From the NCBI GenBank assembly GCA_001972305.1, contig BDDD01001598.1, positions 137,414 through 201,413 of the forward strand: DNA of 64,000 nt, given 5' to 3'. Positions 24,212-35,234 of this stretch are shown here, piece by piece (the stretch's first letter is position 1; each line of letters opens with the position of its first letter). The notes under the pieces were generated by a model that saw only the letters and a program-made list of their open reading frames with translations, was not told where the DNA came from and ran no database searches. Both the position numbers and the translations under genes were made by a program. Source of the DNA: Cephalotus follicularis. Its lineage: Eukaryota; Streptophyta; Magnoliopsida; Oxalidales; Cephalotaceae.

Positions 24212-24626
24212 TAAATAAAAAAAACAGGTTGTGAGAGAGAGGGAGAAAGAAAATACCTGAGAAGGAGAAAGTGTGAGTGAGGGAGAAAGTCCTGCAATGG
24301 CGTGGGCGGCCGGAGTGAGGGAGAAAGAGAGGGGGCGGCGAGAGTGAGGGAGAAAGAGAGAGGGCGGCGGGAGTGAGGGAGAAAGAGTGAGGGAGACGAG
24401 TGAATGAGGGGAAAAACGCATCTGGCATAAATTAGGTTAAATGGCGAGGGCATTGCGAGGGCAATAAATGCCCTCGCCATGGCGAGGGCATAGCGAGGGC
24501 GTTACAGCCCTCGCCATGCCATTTCTTTAAAAAAAAAATTAAAGCACGGCAAAACGGCGAGGGGACTTAATGCCCTCGCCATGCCCTCGCCGCATGCCCT
24601 CGCCGTTGACCTGTTTTTTTGTAGTG
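24212..24626. mobile_element. Small non-autonomous CACTA-like DNA transposon
   Basis: The right end reads acctgtttttttgtagtg, i.e. CACTACAAAAAAACAGGT inward on the minus strand, the classic CACTA terminus. The left end keeps aaaaaaacaggt but not the CACTAC bases, so the inverted repeats are about 12 bases and the left tip looks eroded or lost. The inside has repeated gcgagggca words in both orientations near the right end, like CACTA subterminal repeats, and about four imperfect copies of gagtgagggagaaagag. There is no transposase. tct flanks both sides, a possible three-base target duplication. About 190 bases present in D LTR 2 at this site are absent here. Confidence 0.7.
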
Positions 24627-24788
24627 TCTCTACCAATTTGTTTCCTTGTCAAATTTGTGTTTCCATGTCACTTACAAGTCATATATATTCATATGTTTAT
24701 GTCCATATGTCTCTAGTTTAATGTAGAAATCATTTGAACCATTTTCAGTAGCAAAACGTCGGATTTCCAACTGTTCTGTCGCCCAAAA

Positions 24789-24952
24789 CAGTCGGCTGTC
24801 TGAGTGGACAGTCGACTGGAATGGTTGTCTAGTCGACTAGATTAAAGAACACAGTCGACTAGCTGCATTTTTGGTTGAGTAGTCGACTGTTCACATGATC
24901 CAGTCGACTGCCAAGCCTCTCCAGTCAACTGGACCCCTGTTCTAGTCGACTA
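24789..24952. repeat. CAGTCGRCTG cluster in D LTR 1
   Basis: Eight or nine copies, mostly cagtcgactg or tagtcgactg. Counterparts are in LTR 2 (36400-36563) and LTR 3 (42675-42840). Confidence 0.85.
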
Positions 24953-26377
24953 TCATGCCCTGGAATGTGCTGTTTTCAACCGTTTTGATTCGTTTGACCC
25001 CCGAATCGATCCGAATCTTTTCCAAACACTTTTATGAGTTTGTTTAATTCTTCTGATGTGTTTAAGACTCTTATAAATATGATTTTGAATGCCTTTTTGA
25101 TTGTGTACTTCAAAGGAGAAATTGTTTTTGATCGCATATTTGTAAGTACTTTGCAAGCGCATAAGGTACGGATTCTTCGTTCCTTGACACATTCTTACTG
25201 TTTCAGTTCCGTTTGAGATTAAATATAGATTCTGGTTTGATATCACTCGGTTTGTAAATATGTTTACCTTGGTTTATAAATTCCGTATGTTTGGGTTTTT
25301 GGAAATAAAGTCATTTGATATTTTATGAAGTAAATATTCTGACTTTATAATGTATTTACGAAACGTTATGCAATCATCTATTTATTGTGAAATTATATGA
25401 ATTGATGTTACTTATTATGAAAGTATGTGAAACTATATCGTTTGAATACGATTTATGGTAATGTTTTGGGAAACGTTTTTATTTTAAAATGATTTGATGA
25501 AATCATATTTTTGGAAATGGTGAAATACTGAGCTTTTATATCCACCTATGGGGGTACCATAGGCATGCTGTGGGCCTGGCACGGGAGCATGACACTTTAA
25601 GTAACGGTGTGATTCGTTTATGGCGTCTCTCAGGGATATCCGTAGATCGGATTTGGGATAGAGGCGTATAGATCGATCTTAGTTATATGTTATTGGGATA
25701 TGTTTTGGGATATGGGAATTGTATGTGTAGTGCTGTATACTGCAATTCCATTGGCAAAGTGGGTGTCGCGAACCCCTTGCTACTATATGATAAGTTATGG
25801 TTATTGGTACTCAGTTTATGGAACCTATGTTTTGGAAAAGATATGCTTTACGTTTTGAAAGTTTATTGCTCCTATGTTTTGAGAAGGTACACTTTATGGT
25901 TTATATGTTTTGCCGTGGGCATTTATAAAACATGTTTAAATTATTTTATTGCTAAGATTTCAGTTCTAAATGTACTTTTGGAAATCTTCCTGCTTTAAAA
26001 TATTATTTACTGTTTTATATTCTATATCCGTACTAAGGTTTGCTCAGCCGCGTTTTTGTTTCCATGCGGCAGGTTATCAGGAGCAAAGGGGCAATGTGTG
26101 ATGAGAGTGACTCCCATATGTCTGAGGATCGTCTAGTAGCTGATCCTTTTATGTTTTGTGGTCATAGTGGAACCCGATAATTAAACAATGTGTTATTTCA
26201 GTTTATGACTTTTGGATTTTGGATAAGTTTCAGTTATGATCAGTTTTTATATGTTATGGATATGATTTAAACCATCACGTTTTTAATAAAGATGAACGTT
26301 TTTAATATGCTATGTCCTGTTTAGTTTTAGTCTTATTCACTGTGGCGACTTCCACAGATCGGGGGTGTTACAGTTTA

Positions 26378-26390
26378 TGGTATCAGAGCA
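26378..26390 (+). other. Primer binding site, first internal region of element D
   Basis: tggtatcagagca lies five bases after LTR 1, matching the initiator-Met type site. The twin is at 37999-38011. Confidence 0.85.
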
Positions 26391-26545
26391 TAGGTTTTGT
26401 TGCTTAGAAGACCTAACTAGGTTTGACCTGTGAGCTTGGGTAGACTTGGGTTAGGGCTGTTCTGTTATGTTTCGATCTTTTTGATATGTTTTCTGTTTTG
26501 GTTTTGTGTTTTGGTTTGATATCACGTGTTCGGTTTCTTTCGTAG

Positions 26546-28287
26546 ATGGTACGCACAAGAAACACTCCTCAGAGAACTGCACCAGCTGGGGCTCAAAATG
26601 AAGCTAGGAACGAGCCTTTTGTGGAAGAGTTGGTTCGTCAAGCAGTTGCTCAGGAGGTGAATCGTGTTATGCAACAACAAAATCGGGAACAAGTTGTCGA
26701 GGAGAATGCTCCGGCAGAGGTTCAGGCGGGTGTGGAAACTGGGGATAGGCATGGCACCCGTACTCATGTTTGGCTTGAGCGGTTTCAGAAACTGAGGCCG
26801 CAGTCTTTCAGTTCGGCTGTGACTCCGGTGGAAGCTGAACATTGGATAGCACATATGGAGAAGATCTTTAATGTTCTGAGGTGTGATAATCAGCAGAAGG
26901 TAAGATTGGGGAATTACAAACTTGAAGGAGACACCCTGAAATGGTGGAATACTCTGAATTCAGCTAAGGGTGGAGGTTATGCAGATGATCTGTCTTGGTT
27001 TGAGTTCCGGGATGTCTTCTATCAGTAGTATTTCCCCACTGCTGCTAAGGAGGCCTATGCTACAGAGTTCGTAAATACCACGCAGAAAGATGGAGAGACA
27101 GTTTCGGAGTTCTTGGCCCGTTTCACTAGATTGGCTGGGTTTGCTGGATCCACGGCTGGGTCAGCATCTGAGCAAGCTGAAAAATTCAAGTGGAAGCTGC
27201 ATTACCAGTTTCTGATCAATTCTAGGTTTGCGGATGTAGCTGAGGTTGCCAATGCCGCGAAAAACATTGAGTTGGAGAGATGGGATTTTCAGGCAGCTCG
27301 TCTGGAAGGAGATAAAAAGCGGTATAGGAATGAACAAGGTTCTGGATAGGAGAACAAGGGTCAGGGCAGTTCATGGAACAAGGGCAGAGGAGGCAAACAA
27401 CATAAGAAAGATCACAAGCAGAATAAAGATGGAAATCAACAGCGTAAGCAAGGATATGGCCAGAAAAAAGCACAGGGAGCTGATGGGGGTAACCCCGAGG
27501 TTCAGATTGCTAGGTGTGATGCTTGTGGTAGGTATCATCCAGTCGGTACCTGTTATAAAGTCAATGGAGCTTGTTTTGTATGTGGACAAATGGGACACTT
27601 CGCGAAGGATTGTCAGGATCCTCGCGCTAAGGAGAGGAAGGGTAATGGTACAAATGATGTGCAACGCAACGTGGGTGGCCGAGTCTTTGCAATTACGGCT
27701 CATCAGGAAGCTGATGCTCAATGTACGGTTTCGGGTTTTATTTCTGTTGGTAACCGTAGAGCTTATGTGTTATATGATACTAGATCGACACACTTGGTTG
27801 TGGCGAGGTCTTTTGTTCGGCATCTTGGGATGCCTTCGCAATTGTTTGATCTAGCTTTGGTTCTTTCTACCCCTATGGGGACATCTGTTGTGATATCTTA
27901 GTGTTTTTATGCTTGTCCTATTGTTTTTGATGATCGGATTCGTGATGCGAATCTTTTTCCTATGGATATGTATGATTTCGATATGATTTTGGGGATGGAC
28001 TGGTTGGAGCACCATCGGGCTACGATTGTTTGTCATGCTCGGAGGGTTCTGTTCGGAGATGTGGATCGACCTGATTTTATTTATCAGGGTTCACGGGCTA
28101 TGAAAGATGTTAAGTTTATATCTATTTTGAAAGCTCAGAAGTTAGTAGCTAAGGGCGCCGAAGGGTTTCTAGCTGTGGTGAAGGATGTCTCAAGGGACGA
28201 GTCTCGCCTTGAAGATTATCCTGTGGTTAGAGAATTTTCTGATGTGTTTCCGGAGGAGTTACCGGGTTTGCCACCGCAACGGGAAGT
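26546..28287 (+). pseudogene. gag-pro: gag-protease of element D, first unit (runs into the gap)
   Basis: It starts MVRTRNTPQRTAPAGAQ, the same as the intact-looking frame at 38167. The gag core (VEAEHWIAHMEKIFNVLRC), a CCHC zinc knuckle (CFVCGQMGHFAKDC, near 27570), a protease with ILGMDWLEHH near 27990 and the linker DVFPEELPGLPP up to the gap are all recognisable. The product would be particle protein plus maturation protease. Very close to the second unit, but broken. Confidence 0.85.
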
Positions 28288-28668
28288 NNNNNNNNNNNNN
28301 NNNNNNNNNNNNNNNNNNNNNNNNNNNNNNNNNNNNNNNNNNNNNNNNNNNNNNNNNNNNNNNNNNNNNNNNNNNNNNNNNNNNNNNNNNNNNNNNNNNN
28401 NNNNNNNNNNNNNNNNNNNNNNNNNNNNNNNNNNNNNNNNNNNNNNNNNNNNNNNNNNNNNNNNNNNNNNNNNNNNNNNNNNNNNNNNNNNNNNNNNNNN
28501 NNNNNNNNNNNNNNNNNNNNNNNNNNNNNNNNNNNNNNNNNNNNNNNNNNNNNNNNNNNNNNNNNNNNNNNNNNNNNNNNNNNNNNNNNNNNNNNNNNNN
28601 NNNNNNNNNNNNNNNNNNNNNNNNNNNNNNNNNNNNNNNNNNNNNNNNNNNNNNNNNNNNNNNNNNNN
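28288..28668. other. Assembly gap of 381 N
   Basis: This is a run of unknown bases. Before it is protease/RT linker of element D; after it is material of element F. The unit-two copy of D has about 1.5 kb between the corresponding points, and the pol and left LTR of F are also not seen, so the real distance is probably several kb, not 381 bases (inference). Confidence 0.95.
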
Positions 28669-29090
28669 GCGACTGAACTAACACAATAGGTAGGCCCTCA
28701 AACTGCATTAGAACCCCTACCTGACCAATATACGAGTAGTACGAACACAACTAACGATGTTGTTCTACTACTGTAAGATGGACGTTCTACCTTGCCTCAC
28801 GTTCAAATAGCCTCTCTTCTTACAATGACGAGGCTAGTAGAGTATATGGGCTCGTGTCTTCATAGAATTCGTTCCCACACTTCCGATAAACCGCATACAC
28901 TAACTAGTATGCTTTCCATGCGGATCATATCTCGTTCAAGGTCAACATACACTAAAAGGACTACATAAAGGTCTACTAGAGTGAAGTGACGGTGGCCTCT
29001 CTCTATAACTCAAGTCATAACTTGATGTCGGACCCTGACGAGGATATAGTTTTCGTGGCATGTCTTACCGAGGACGGCTTGACTTCCTCA
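28669..29090. other. Segment in impossible polarity (complement without reversal), assembly artefact
   Basis: Read as the plain complement from left to right (not the reverse complement), this stretch shows a long Gypsy protease-to-RT linker pattern: EFDVILGMDWL near 28697, PVVCDFPDVFPDDL near 28945, and APISKAPYRMAP near 29040. Neither real strand, read 5'-3', shows these motifs. Natural inversion gives reverse complement, so polarity was probably lost in software, perhaps during gap filling. The join is at about 29090. Confidence 0.8.
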
Positions 29091-30110
29091 AGTCAATTCA
29101 ATCCCGGCTAACACGATTTCACAGTCATTCATAACAGTGTCAGATAAGAGACAAGTACCCGCAGGAGTACTCACCTCTAACACATATGGCAGTCTAGATG
29201 TAACACCATGCAACTTGCGAGCAAAACTAGATGCAATAAAAGAATGTGTTGCACCAGGGTCAATCAACACATGAGCTAATATGCCAGATATATAAATGGT
29301 ACCTCCCACAACGGTAGTAGATTCTGGCACATCATCTTTAGATAAGGTGTAGACCCTACCTTTCATGATCCCCTTTCCGGTGTCCTTTCGCGGTTGAGCT
29401 GCCGCGACATTACCACTCACACCAGCACTCCCTTGTTGGCTGCGTGCGTGATCCCTCATCTTTGGGCAGTTACCCAGCATGTGATCTTGAGAGCCGCATC
29501 TCAAACACTTTCCCATCCTTTTCCAGCATTCGGCCTCATCATGATTCTGACGGCCGCAAAAGGTACATCCACTAGCATTCTGCTGATTGTTCCGGCCAGG
29601 TGTCCTTGATCGGTTGCATCGAGACCCACCTTGCCCTCTGTTATCGGACTTGTTTGACCTGGAAGGATTATTGCTTCCCTGCCCTTGCGACTGTACGGCC
29701 CTCGACTGAGTAGCTCGAGACCGTTCTGTCCTCCTCTCATTAGCATCTTCCTCAAGAATCATTGCCCTCTCAGCAACTTCAACAAAAGATGTAAGCTGCA
29801 GCGCCAACAGTTTGGATCTGATATCAGGTCGAAGGCCTTTTAGGAACCTCCGGATCATCCGTGACTCTCCCTCCACAAGATATGGCGTGTGTCTGGCCAG
29901 CTCTGTACTGGTCTGGTACTGAGCTACCGTCATGTCTCCTTGACGTAGCTCCATCAGCTCTGCCTCCCATCTGTCACGCTCTATCTGCGGTACATAAGTA
30001 TTCAGAAACTCGGACTGAAATCTGTCCCAAGTTCTGTTGAGTCCACGGGATTCCCATTTAGCTTCTGTTCTCTCCCACCAGTACGTCGCTTCGCCCCATA
30101 GGCGGTACAC
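29091..30110 (-). pseudogene. gag-pro: gag and protease start, element F
   Basis: The minus strand encodes a gag core (YRLWGEATYWWERTEAKW, AELMELRQGDMTVAQYQ), then two zinc knuckles in tandem (CTFCGRQNHDEAEC and CLRCGSQDHMLGNC, near 29485-29570), and a protease with LIDPGATHSFIASSFARKL. Two knuckles distinguish this family (F, G and A) from B and D. The N-terminal part lies in the next frame upstream (30180-30521). The protein would pack RNA into particles. Part of a fossil. Confidence 0.85.
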
Positions 30111-30179
30111 AGCAAAACTGAGCTTCTACTCATCTGTACAGTCTAGAGCAGTAAAGATCTTCTCCAGATCTCTAATCCA

Positions 30180-30521
30180 TCATTCAGCAGCAGTGGCATT
30201 CAGCTCTCCATTAAAATTCGGAGGATTCTGTCGCATGAATCGCTCCAGATCCCGGCCAAACCCACCTGCATGACAAGTATCCGGTGCTGGTTGATATGCC
30301 CGGTTAGCCTCATACATCTGTCGGATCTGCTCCATGTTTGCTGCATTTGATTGCATTTGCTGTCGGAAGAGATCAGCTAAGTTATCAAAATTACTTTGCT
30401 CCTCATGGACTGGAGGAACGTTCATTCCTTCATTCATTTGCGGAAAGTTTTCGGGTACTGGCGGAGCATTGAATCCGTCGTTGGCTCTACGCCTTCCTCT
30501 CCGTCCTCTTCTTGGATCCAT
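30180..30521 (-). pseudogene. gag: gag N-terminal part, element F
   Basis: It begins with a basic MDPRRGRRGRRRAND stretch, followed by repeated APPVPENFP/VPPVHEEQ motifs and FRQQMQSNAANMEQIRQMYEANRAYQ. The homologous start in element G is MDLRRGKRGRDRADEG at 63351. The start codon is about 100 bases after the primer site, as expected. Confidence 0.8.
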
Positions 30522-30607
30522 TTAGTTTCCTATATGGAATGACGAAAATCATTAGGAAACATTTCATTAATTTTGGAGAATCTTATCCCAGCTAGCATAT
30601 ATGGAAT

Positions 30608-30621
30608 ATGCTCTGATACCA
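30608..30621 (-). other. Primer binding site of element F, tRNA-Met type
   Basis: On the minus strand, TGGTATCAGAGCAT directly follows the ...TGTGAGAGCA end of the LTR. Confidence 0.85.
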
Positions 30622-33600
30622 TGCTCTCACACCCCGTTATTTCAATACCATCATTGACCAGCATATATGGTGATATCAGTATTAAACATACATTCCAGCA
30701 TTTCATTTAACAGTTCATAAACAGTATGCGGAAGCAGTCAATAAGCCAGAATATTTAAAAATACAAGTCTTCGCACGCATCCCATACTACGTGCGGTTAC
30801 AAGTCGAAATATCCTTAACATAAGGAAACATCATAAACGAGGCATGATTCGTTCATTACATTACAATACAAGACAACAGTAAAATAACAACCTTAAAACG
30901 ATAAACAGAAGCTTTCCAAGCTTCGGCAGCAAGCTCCAAATGTCCTTGCTCAATCTGTAATGGTAGGGGTTAGCCGTTGTCCTCACTTGGCTAAGCAGGA
31001 AGATAGTGTATGCAGAAGAATATATGAATGCAATTATGTATGACAGTTTATATCAAAATATCATTTCAGTGTGCCAATATATAAGCAATCATGCCAATTG
31101 GCCATGAACAGTACATATGCAAAGATACCGCACAAGGGTACAATCAATTCATTCAGTACAGTGGTTTGGGTGTCACATGTCGCTAACTCCTAGCCCCCAA
31201 CTGTGCACCACCAAACTATCACTCTACACTCCGAGAATGATAGAAAAGGTATCAGTTACTACCGGCGTTGGCGGGTAGTTTAACAGTAATTCTGCAATTG
31301 CAGTCAGTAGGTGATACTCTGGCCAACTCCTGGCACCCAGAATCACATCCATAGCCAGTGATAACCTCCATCACCGAACTACGGCAGTAAGCATAGACAA
31401 TCAATTCAATCAGTACAATCAGTAGTAATATTACATATATAATTTATATGCAATATCGAATGTTTTCTTTAGAAACATATAACAGTTCAGTAATCGTGCA
31501 TCTCATGTGAGGAAACGATATCAGTACAGTAGTGGTTTCCAATGAGGAAACAAAACAGTAGGTGCCTCTCATGTAGGAGGAAACAATAGTTCTTTAACAA
31601 TAAACGTTCTTTTGAAAGTGATAGTAATATCATAATCGTGCATATAGCACACAGTTGATTCAATAATTAGAATCTGAAACAGTAGGTGAAAACAGTATTT
31701 CACAAATCAATAGTTGATAAATCAGTAGTGGTAATTCGGTATTCTTTTGAAATGATAGTGAATTATCACTCTTTTGGATCAAGTCTCATAAAAGGTTTTA
31801 AAACTTGAAACTATCAGTAGTAATGGTGTTAGCAGCACCAAACAGTAGATATATACAAACATAAGTAGTATATACAATAACATTAATCAATTCAATAGAT
31901 TTTGTAAATCAAAGCTTTCACTTGAAATGGAGTTTAAGCCGTAAATTATGCATATAACACATAATTCATTCGATCAGTGAAATATCAGTGGTAATGATGT
32001 TAACTAACATCATACAGTATGTGCATTATGTTGGTAACATATACAAATCATCCACAATGCAAAACAGTAGCAATTGAGTGATTATTATGCAGTTCCAGCC
32101 CATAACAGTCGACTGCCTCAAGGACCAGTCGGCTGTTGGGGTTGAGTAGTCGACTGGTTTTGCCCAGAAATGAAGCAGAACAGTTTTGTGCAATGCAATT
32201 CCAATGCCAAATCAGTCTAATACAATGAGAAAATTAACATACATATAATGCATGATCATATCTTCCAAAACATAACACTACCCCTAACTCAATTTGCTAT
32301 CCCAAGATCAATTGCAATGATCTTTCTCTTTAAAGCTTCCAAAGACTTTTCCAAGCTTTCACCAATCAATCCTTTTAATTTCAGTAATTCAATCTATGCA
32401 TGTTTATAGACACATGCATCAGTTCAGTTGGTTCAGCAACATTTATAACCATTAAATTCAGTAGCTTAAGTCATAATTTATTAAGCTTATATCAACTCCC
32501 CGTTTTTTTACCACTTCTTATGCATGTCCAACTATCTCAACTCTTATTCTCTTAGTGGACAGTAGATATATATGCATATTCATAAGAAATTCAGTAGCTT
32601 ATGACATCTAACAACAACTTACTATCCAATTAGAGGTTATATCTTTTCATGCACCAAGTGCTATATTCCATTTTAAAACCATTCAATCCTAGAAGATGCT
32701 AATAATAATCATGTTAATAGAGATTAAGCATTCTCCTAGAAGACTTACTGTTGGATTACAACATCACATTAACACAGAGGTTCGAATTGCACTTACCAGA
32801 AAATGTTCAAGCTTTCTTTCTTTGAGCTTCAACTCCAAACCTTCCAAGGAAATTCACCAAATACTCCTTCAACAATTTCCTTCTTCTTTTAGTGTTTAAC
32901 AACACTTAAAATTAGTCTATGCACAGATGATATAGGCTTACTAATCTGGAAATTTCGTCAGAGTCATCACCTCTCATTTACTCCATTCTCTCACACACAT
33001 GCATCTCTTCATTCCTTGTCATTTCTCACTTTTCTCTTACTTTTCTTTCTTGATTCTTGCAGGTGGCAGGCTTGCAGGTTGCAGAGCACATGCAAGGGCT
33101 CTCCTTGCATGTCATGGACGTTCGTGCATGTCCCCGACACCTGTCATTAAGCATGCCACGCCCAAGCTTAGTTTGACACCTGCACAGACACATGTTCTCC
33201 AAATACTCCTTCAACAATTTCCTTCTTCTTTTAGTGTTTAACAACACTTAAAATTAGTCTATGCACAGATGATATAGGCTTACTAATCTGGAAATTTCGT
33301 CAGAGTCATCACCTCTCATTTACTCCATTCTCTCACACACATGCATCTCTTCATTCCTTGTCATTTCTCACTTTTCTCTTACTTTTCTTTCTTGATTCTT
33401 GCAGGTGGCAGGCTTGCAGGTTGCAGAGCACATGCAAGGGATCTCCTTGCATGTCATGGACGTTCGTGCATGTCCCCGACACCTGTCATTAAGCATGCCA
33501 CGCCCAAGCTTAGTTTGACACCTGCACAGACACATGTTCTGTCGAAATTACAGTCGACTGGATTCATGGGACAGTCGACTGGACATCACACGCATTAGGC

Positions 33601-33803
33601 TGTCGACTGTTCCCCTGTGATAGTCGGCTGTCCTGGGTTAAATTAGGGTTTCTTGAGTTCGATTTTCACCAACGAACCCCCATTCATTCCAATCATAAAT
33701 AATCACAGGAGGATATAATAATTGGACAATAATTCAATTAAAATATATATTTTATTTCAATAATCGGATCAACATACATCAAATTGAAATTGCGGTTCTT
33801 ACA
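30622..33803 (-). repeat. 5' LTR of element F
   Basis: A 3182-base LTR. On the minus strand it starts TGTAAGAACCGC and ends TGTGAGAGCA. It contains a 342-base tandem duplication and CAGTCGRCTG clusters at 33551-33630 (near its start) and 32106-32156 (middle). Near its 3' end is the block ggggttagccgttgtcctca (about 30964), shared with E and G. Confidence 0.85.
32857..33540. repeat. 342-base tandem duplication in F LTR
   Basis: 32857-33198 is repeated at 33199-33540, almost identically by eye. Each unit runs from ccaaatactccttcaacaat to cagacacatgttct. The near-identity points to a recent duplication. Confidence 0.9.
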
Positions 33804-35174
33804 CAGAATGTTGAAAAGGGTAAACAGTCAGAGTTCCGAGTGGATGAGCATGGAGTGATCTGGTTGGGTAGTCGGTTGTGTGTTCCAGCAGATGCTTCTA
33901 TCAGAGATGCTGTTTTGTCTGAGGCACACAGTTCTCCGTTCTCTATACATCCGGGTTCTACAAAAATGTATAGGGACTCGAAGGAAAATTTCTGGTGGAG
34001 CGGAATGAAGAGGGATGTAGCAGAGTTTGTTGGGAAGTGTTTGGTTTGTCAGCAGGTTAAGATCGAACACCAGCGAGCTAGTGGTTTGTTACAGCCCTTA
34101 GAAGTTCCAGTAATGAAATGGGAGAGTATTGCGATGGATTTTGTTACTGGTTTGCCGAGAACTTATAGAAGGAACGATGCTATTTGGGTTATGGTGGATC
34201 GGTTGACCAAATCAGCTCATTTCTTGGAAATTCAAGAGGACTTTTCTGTGGACCGCTTGGCGGAAGTTTTCCAACAGGAGATTGTGAGACTTCATGGGAC
34301 TCCTGTATCTATTGTTTCAGATAGGGATCCTCGTTTCACTTCACGATTTTGGAATGGATTTCAGAAAGTTTGGGGTACCAGACTAAATTTCAGTACAGCT
34401 TTCCATCCACAGACAGATGGGCAGACCGAGAGGACCATTCAGACCTTAGAAGATATGTTGAGGTCTTGTGTTTTGGACTGGAGTGGGAGCTGAGATGAGT
34501 ATTTGAGTCTAGTGGAGTTTGCCTACAATAAAAGTTGGCATGCTAGTCTCGGTATGGCCCCGTTTGAAGCTTTGTATGGTAGGAAATGTAGGGCTCCGAC
34601 ATGCTGGGATGAAGTTGGAGAAAGGGTTATCGAGGGACCCGGGCTAGTACGTATTACTACTGAGAAAGTGGCGATTGCAAGGGAGATATTGAAGACAGCT
34701 CAATCTAGACAGAAAAGTTATGCGGATAAACATCGTAGGGATTCGGAGTTCAAAGTGGGTGAACATGTGTTCTTAAAAGTTTCACCTTGGAAAGGCGTTC
34801 GACAGTTTGGACTGAAGGGAAAGTTGAGTCCTCGGTATATAGGACCATTTGAGATTCTGGAGAGGGTTGGGGCAGTTGCATATCGGTTAGCTTTGCCTCC
34901 ACAGTTATCTCATGTTCATGATGTGTTCCATGTGTCCGTGTTGAGGGGTTATCAGTATCATCCCCTACACGTGGTCCACTATCCTTTGGACAGCATTCGG
35001 GAGGATTTATCTTATGATGAGGAGGCAGAGGCTATTTTGGACCGACAGGAGCGGGTTACGCGAAGGAAGACCGTTCCGTTTGTGAAGGTGTTATGGAGGA
35101 ACCATCCCGAGCGTGAGGCTACTTGGGAGCTTGAGGAGCATATTCGGGAGCGTTATCCGCACTTGTTTGTTTGA
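33804..35174 (+). pseudogene. int: Integrase and chromodomain-like tail, element D first unit
   Basis: 33840-34493 encodes the integrase N-terminal zinc region (CLVCQQVKIEHQRASGLLQP) and catalytic core (WESIAMDFVTGLP, DAIWVMVDRLTKSAHFL, HGTPVSIVSDRDPRFTS, FHPQTDGQTERTIQTLEDML). 34503-35174 encodes the C-terminal part with GPFEILERVGAVAYRLALPP, VHDVFHVSVLRGY and a chromodomain-like end (VPFVKVLWRNHPEREATWELEEHI). The chromodomain marks chromoviruses, which it guides to heterochromatin. The fossil is only mildly broken here. Confidence 0.88.
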
Positions 35175-35194
35175 TGTATGTTTATGTTTGTGTT

Positions 35195-35234
35195 TGTGAT
35201 TTCGGGACGAAATCTTCTTTTTAGGGGGGGTGGA
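35195..35234 (+). other. gggacgaaat signature and polypurine tract of element D
   Basis: tttcgggacgaaatc is followed by ttttaggggggg just before the TGTAATACCC start of LTR 2. The same signature (aggacgaaatct) precedes the 3' LTR of element B at about 46629. Confidence 0.8.

Larger units (their letters stand above)
23366..26372 (+). repeat. LTR 1 of element D
   Basis: A 3007-base LTR from tgtaataccctg to gggggtgttaca, followed by the primer site at 26378-26390. It contains a CACTA-like insertion (24212-24626), a CAGTCGRCTG cluster (24789-24952), a cctatgggggtaccatagg hairpin (25556-25574) and a gaggtttgctc/gccgcg...gcggc pair of short stems near 26035-26074. Confidence 0.9.
28669..33803 (-). 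mobile_element. Element F: Gypsy LTR retrotransposon, minus strand, cut off by the gap
   Basis: From right to left: 5' LTR (30622-33803), tRNA-Met type primer site, gag with two zinc knuckles, protease, then a misoriented stretch and the assembly gap. To the right, integrase coding of element D resumes at 33804 (QNVEKGKQSEF), so F lies inside the first D unit. Gag is closely related to that of element G at the window end. pol and the other LTR are not in the assembled sequence. Broken or incomplete as assembled. Confidence 0.82.

Noticed and set aside
24182-24480. Ser/Pro/Leu-rich minus-strand frames
   Set aside because: They translate the gagtgagggagaaag repeats of the CACTA-like element in several frames at once.
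25687-25998. A 103-codon hydrophobic frame repeated at 37308 and 43565
   Set aside because: It is conserved only because all three are copies of the D LTR; no known domain, start context or separate signal of selection.
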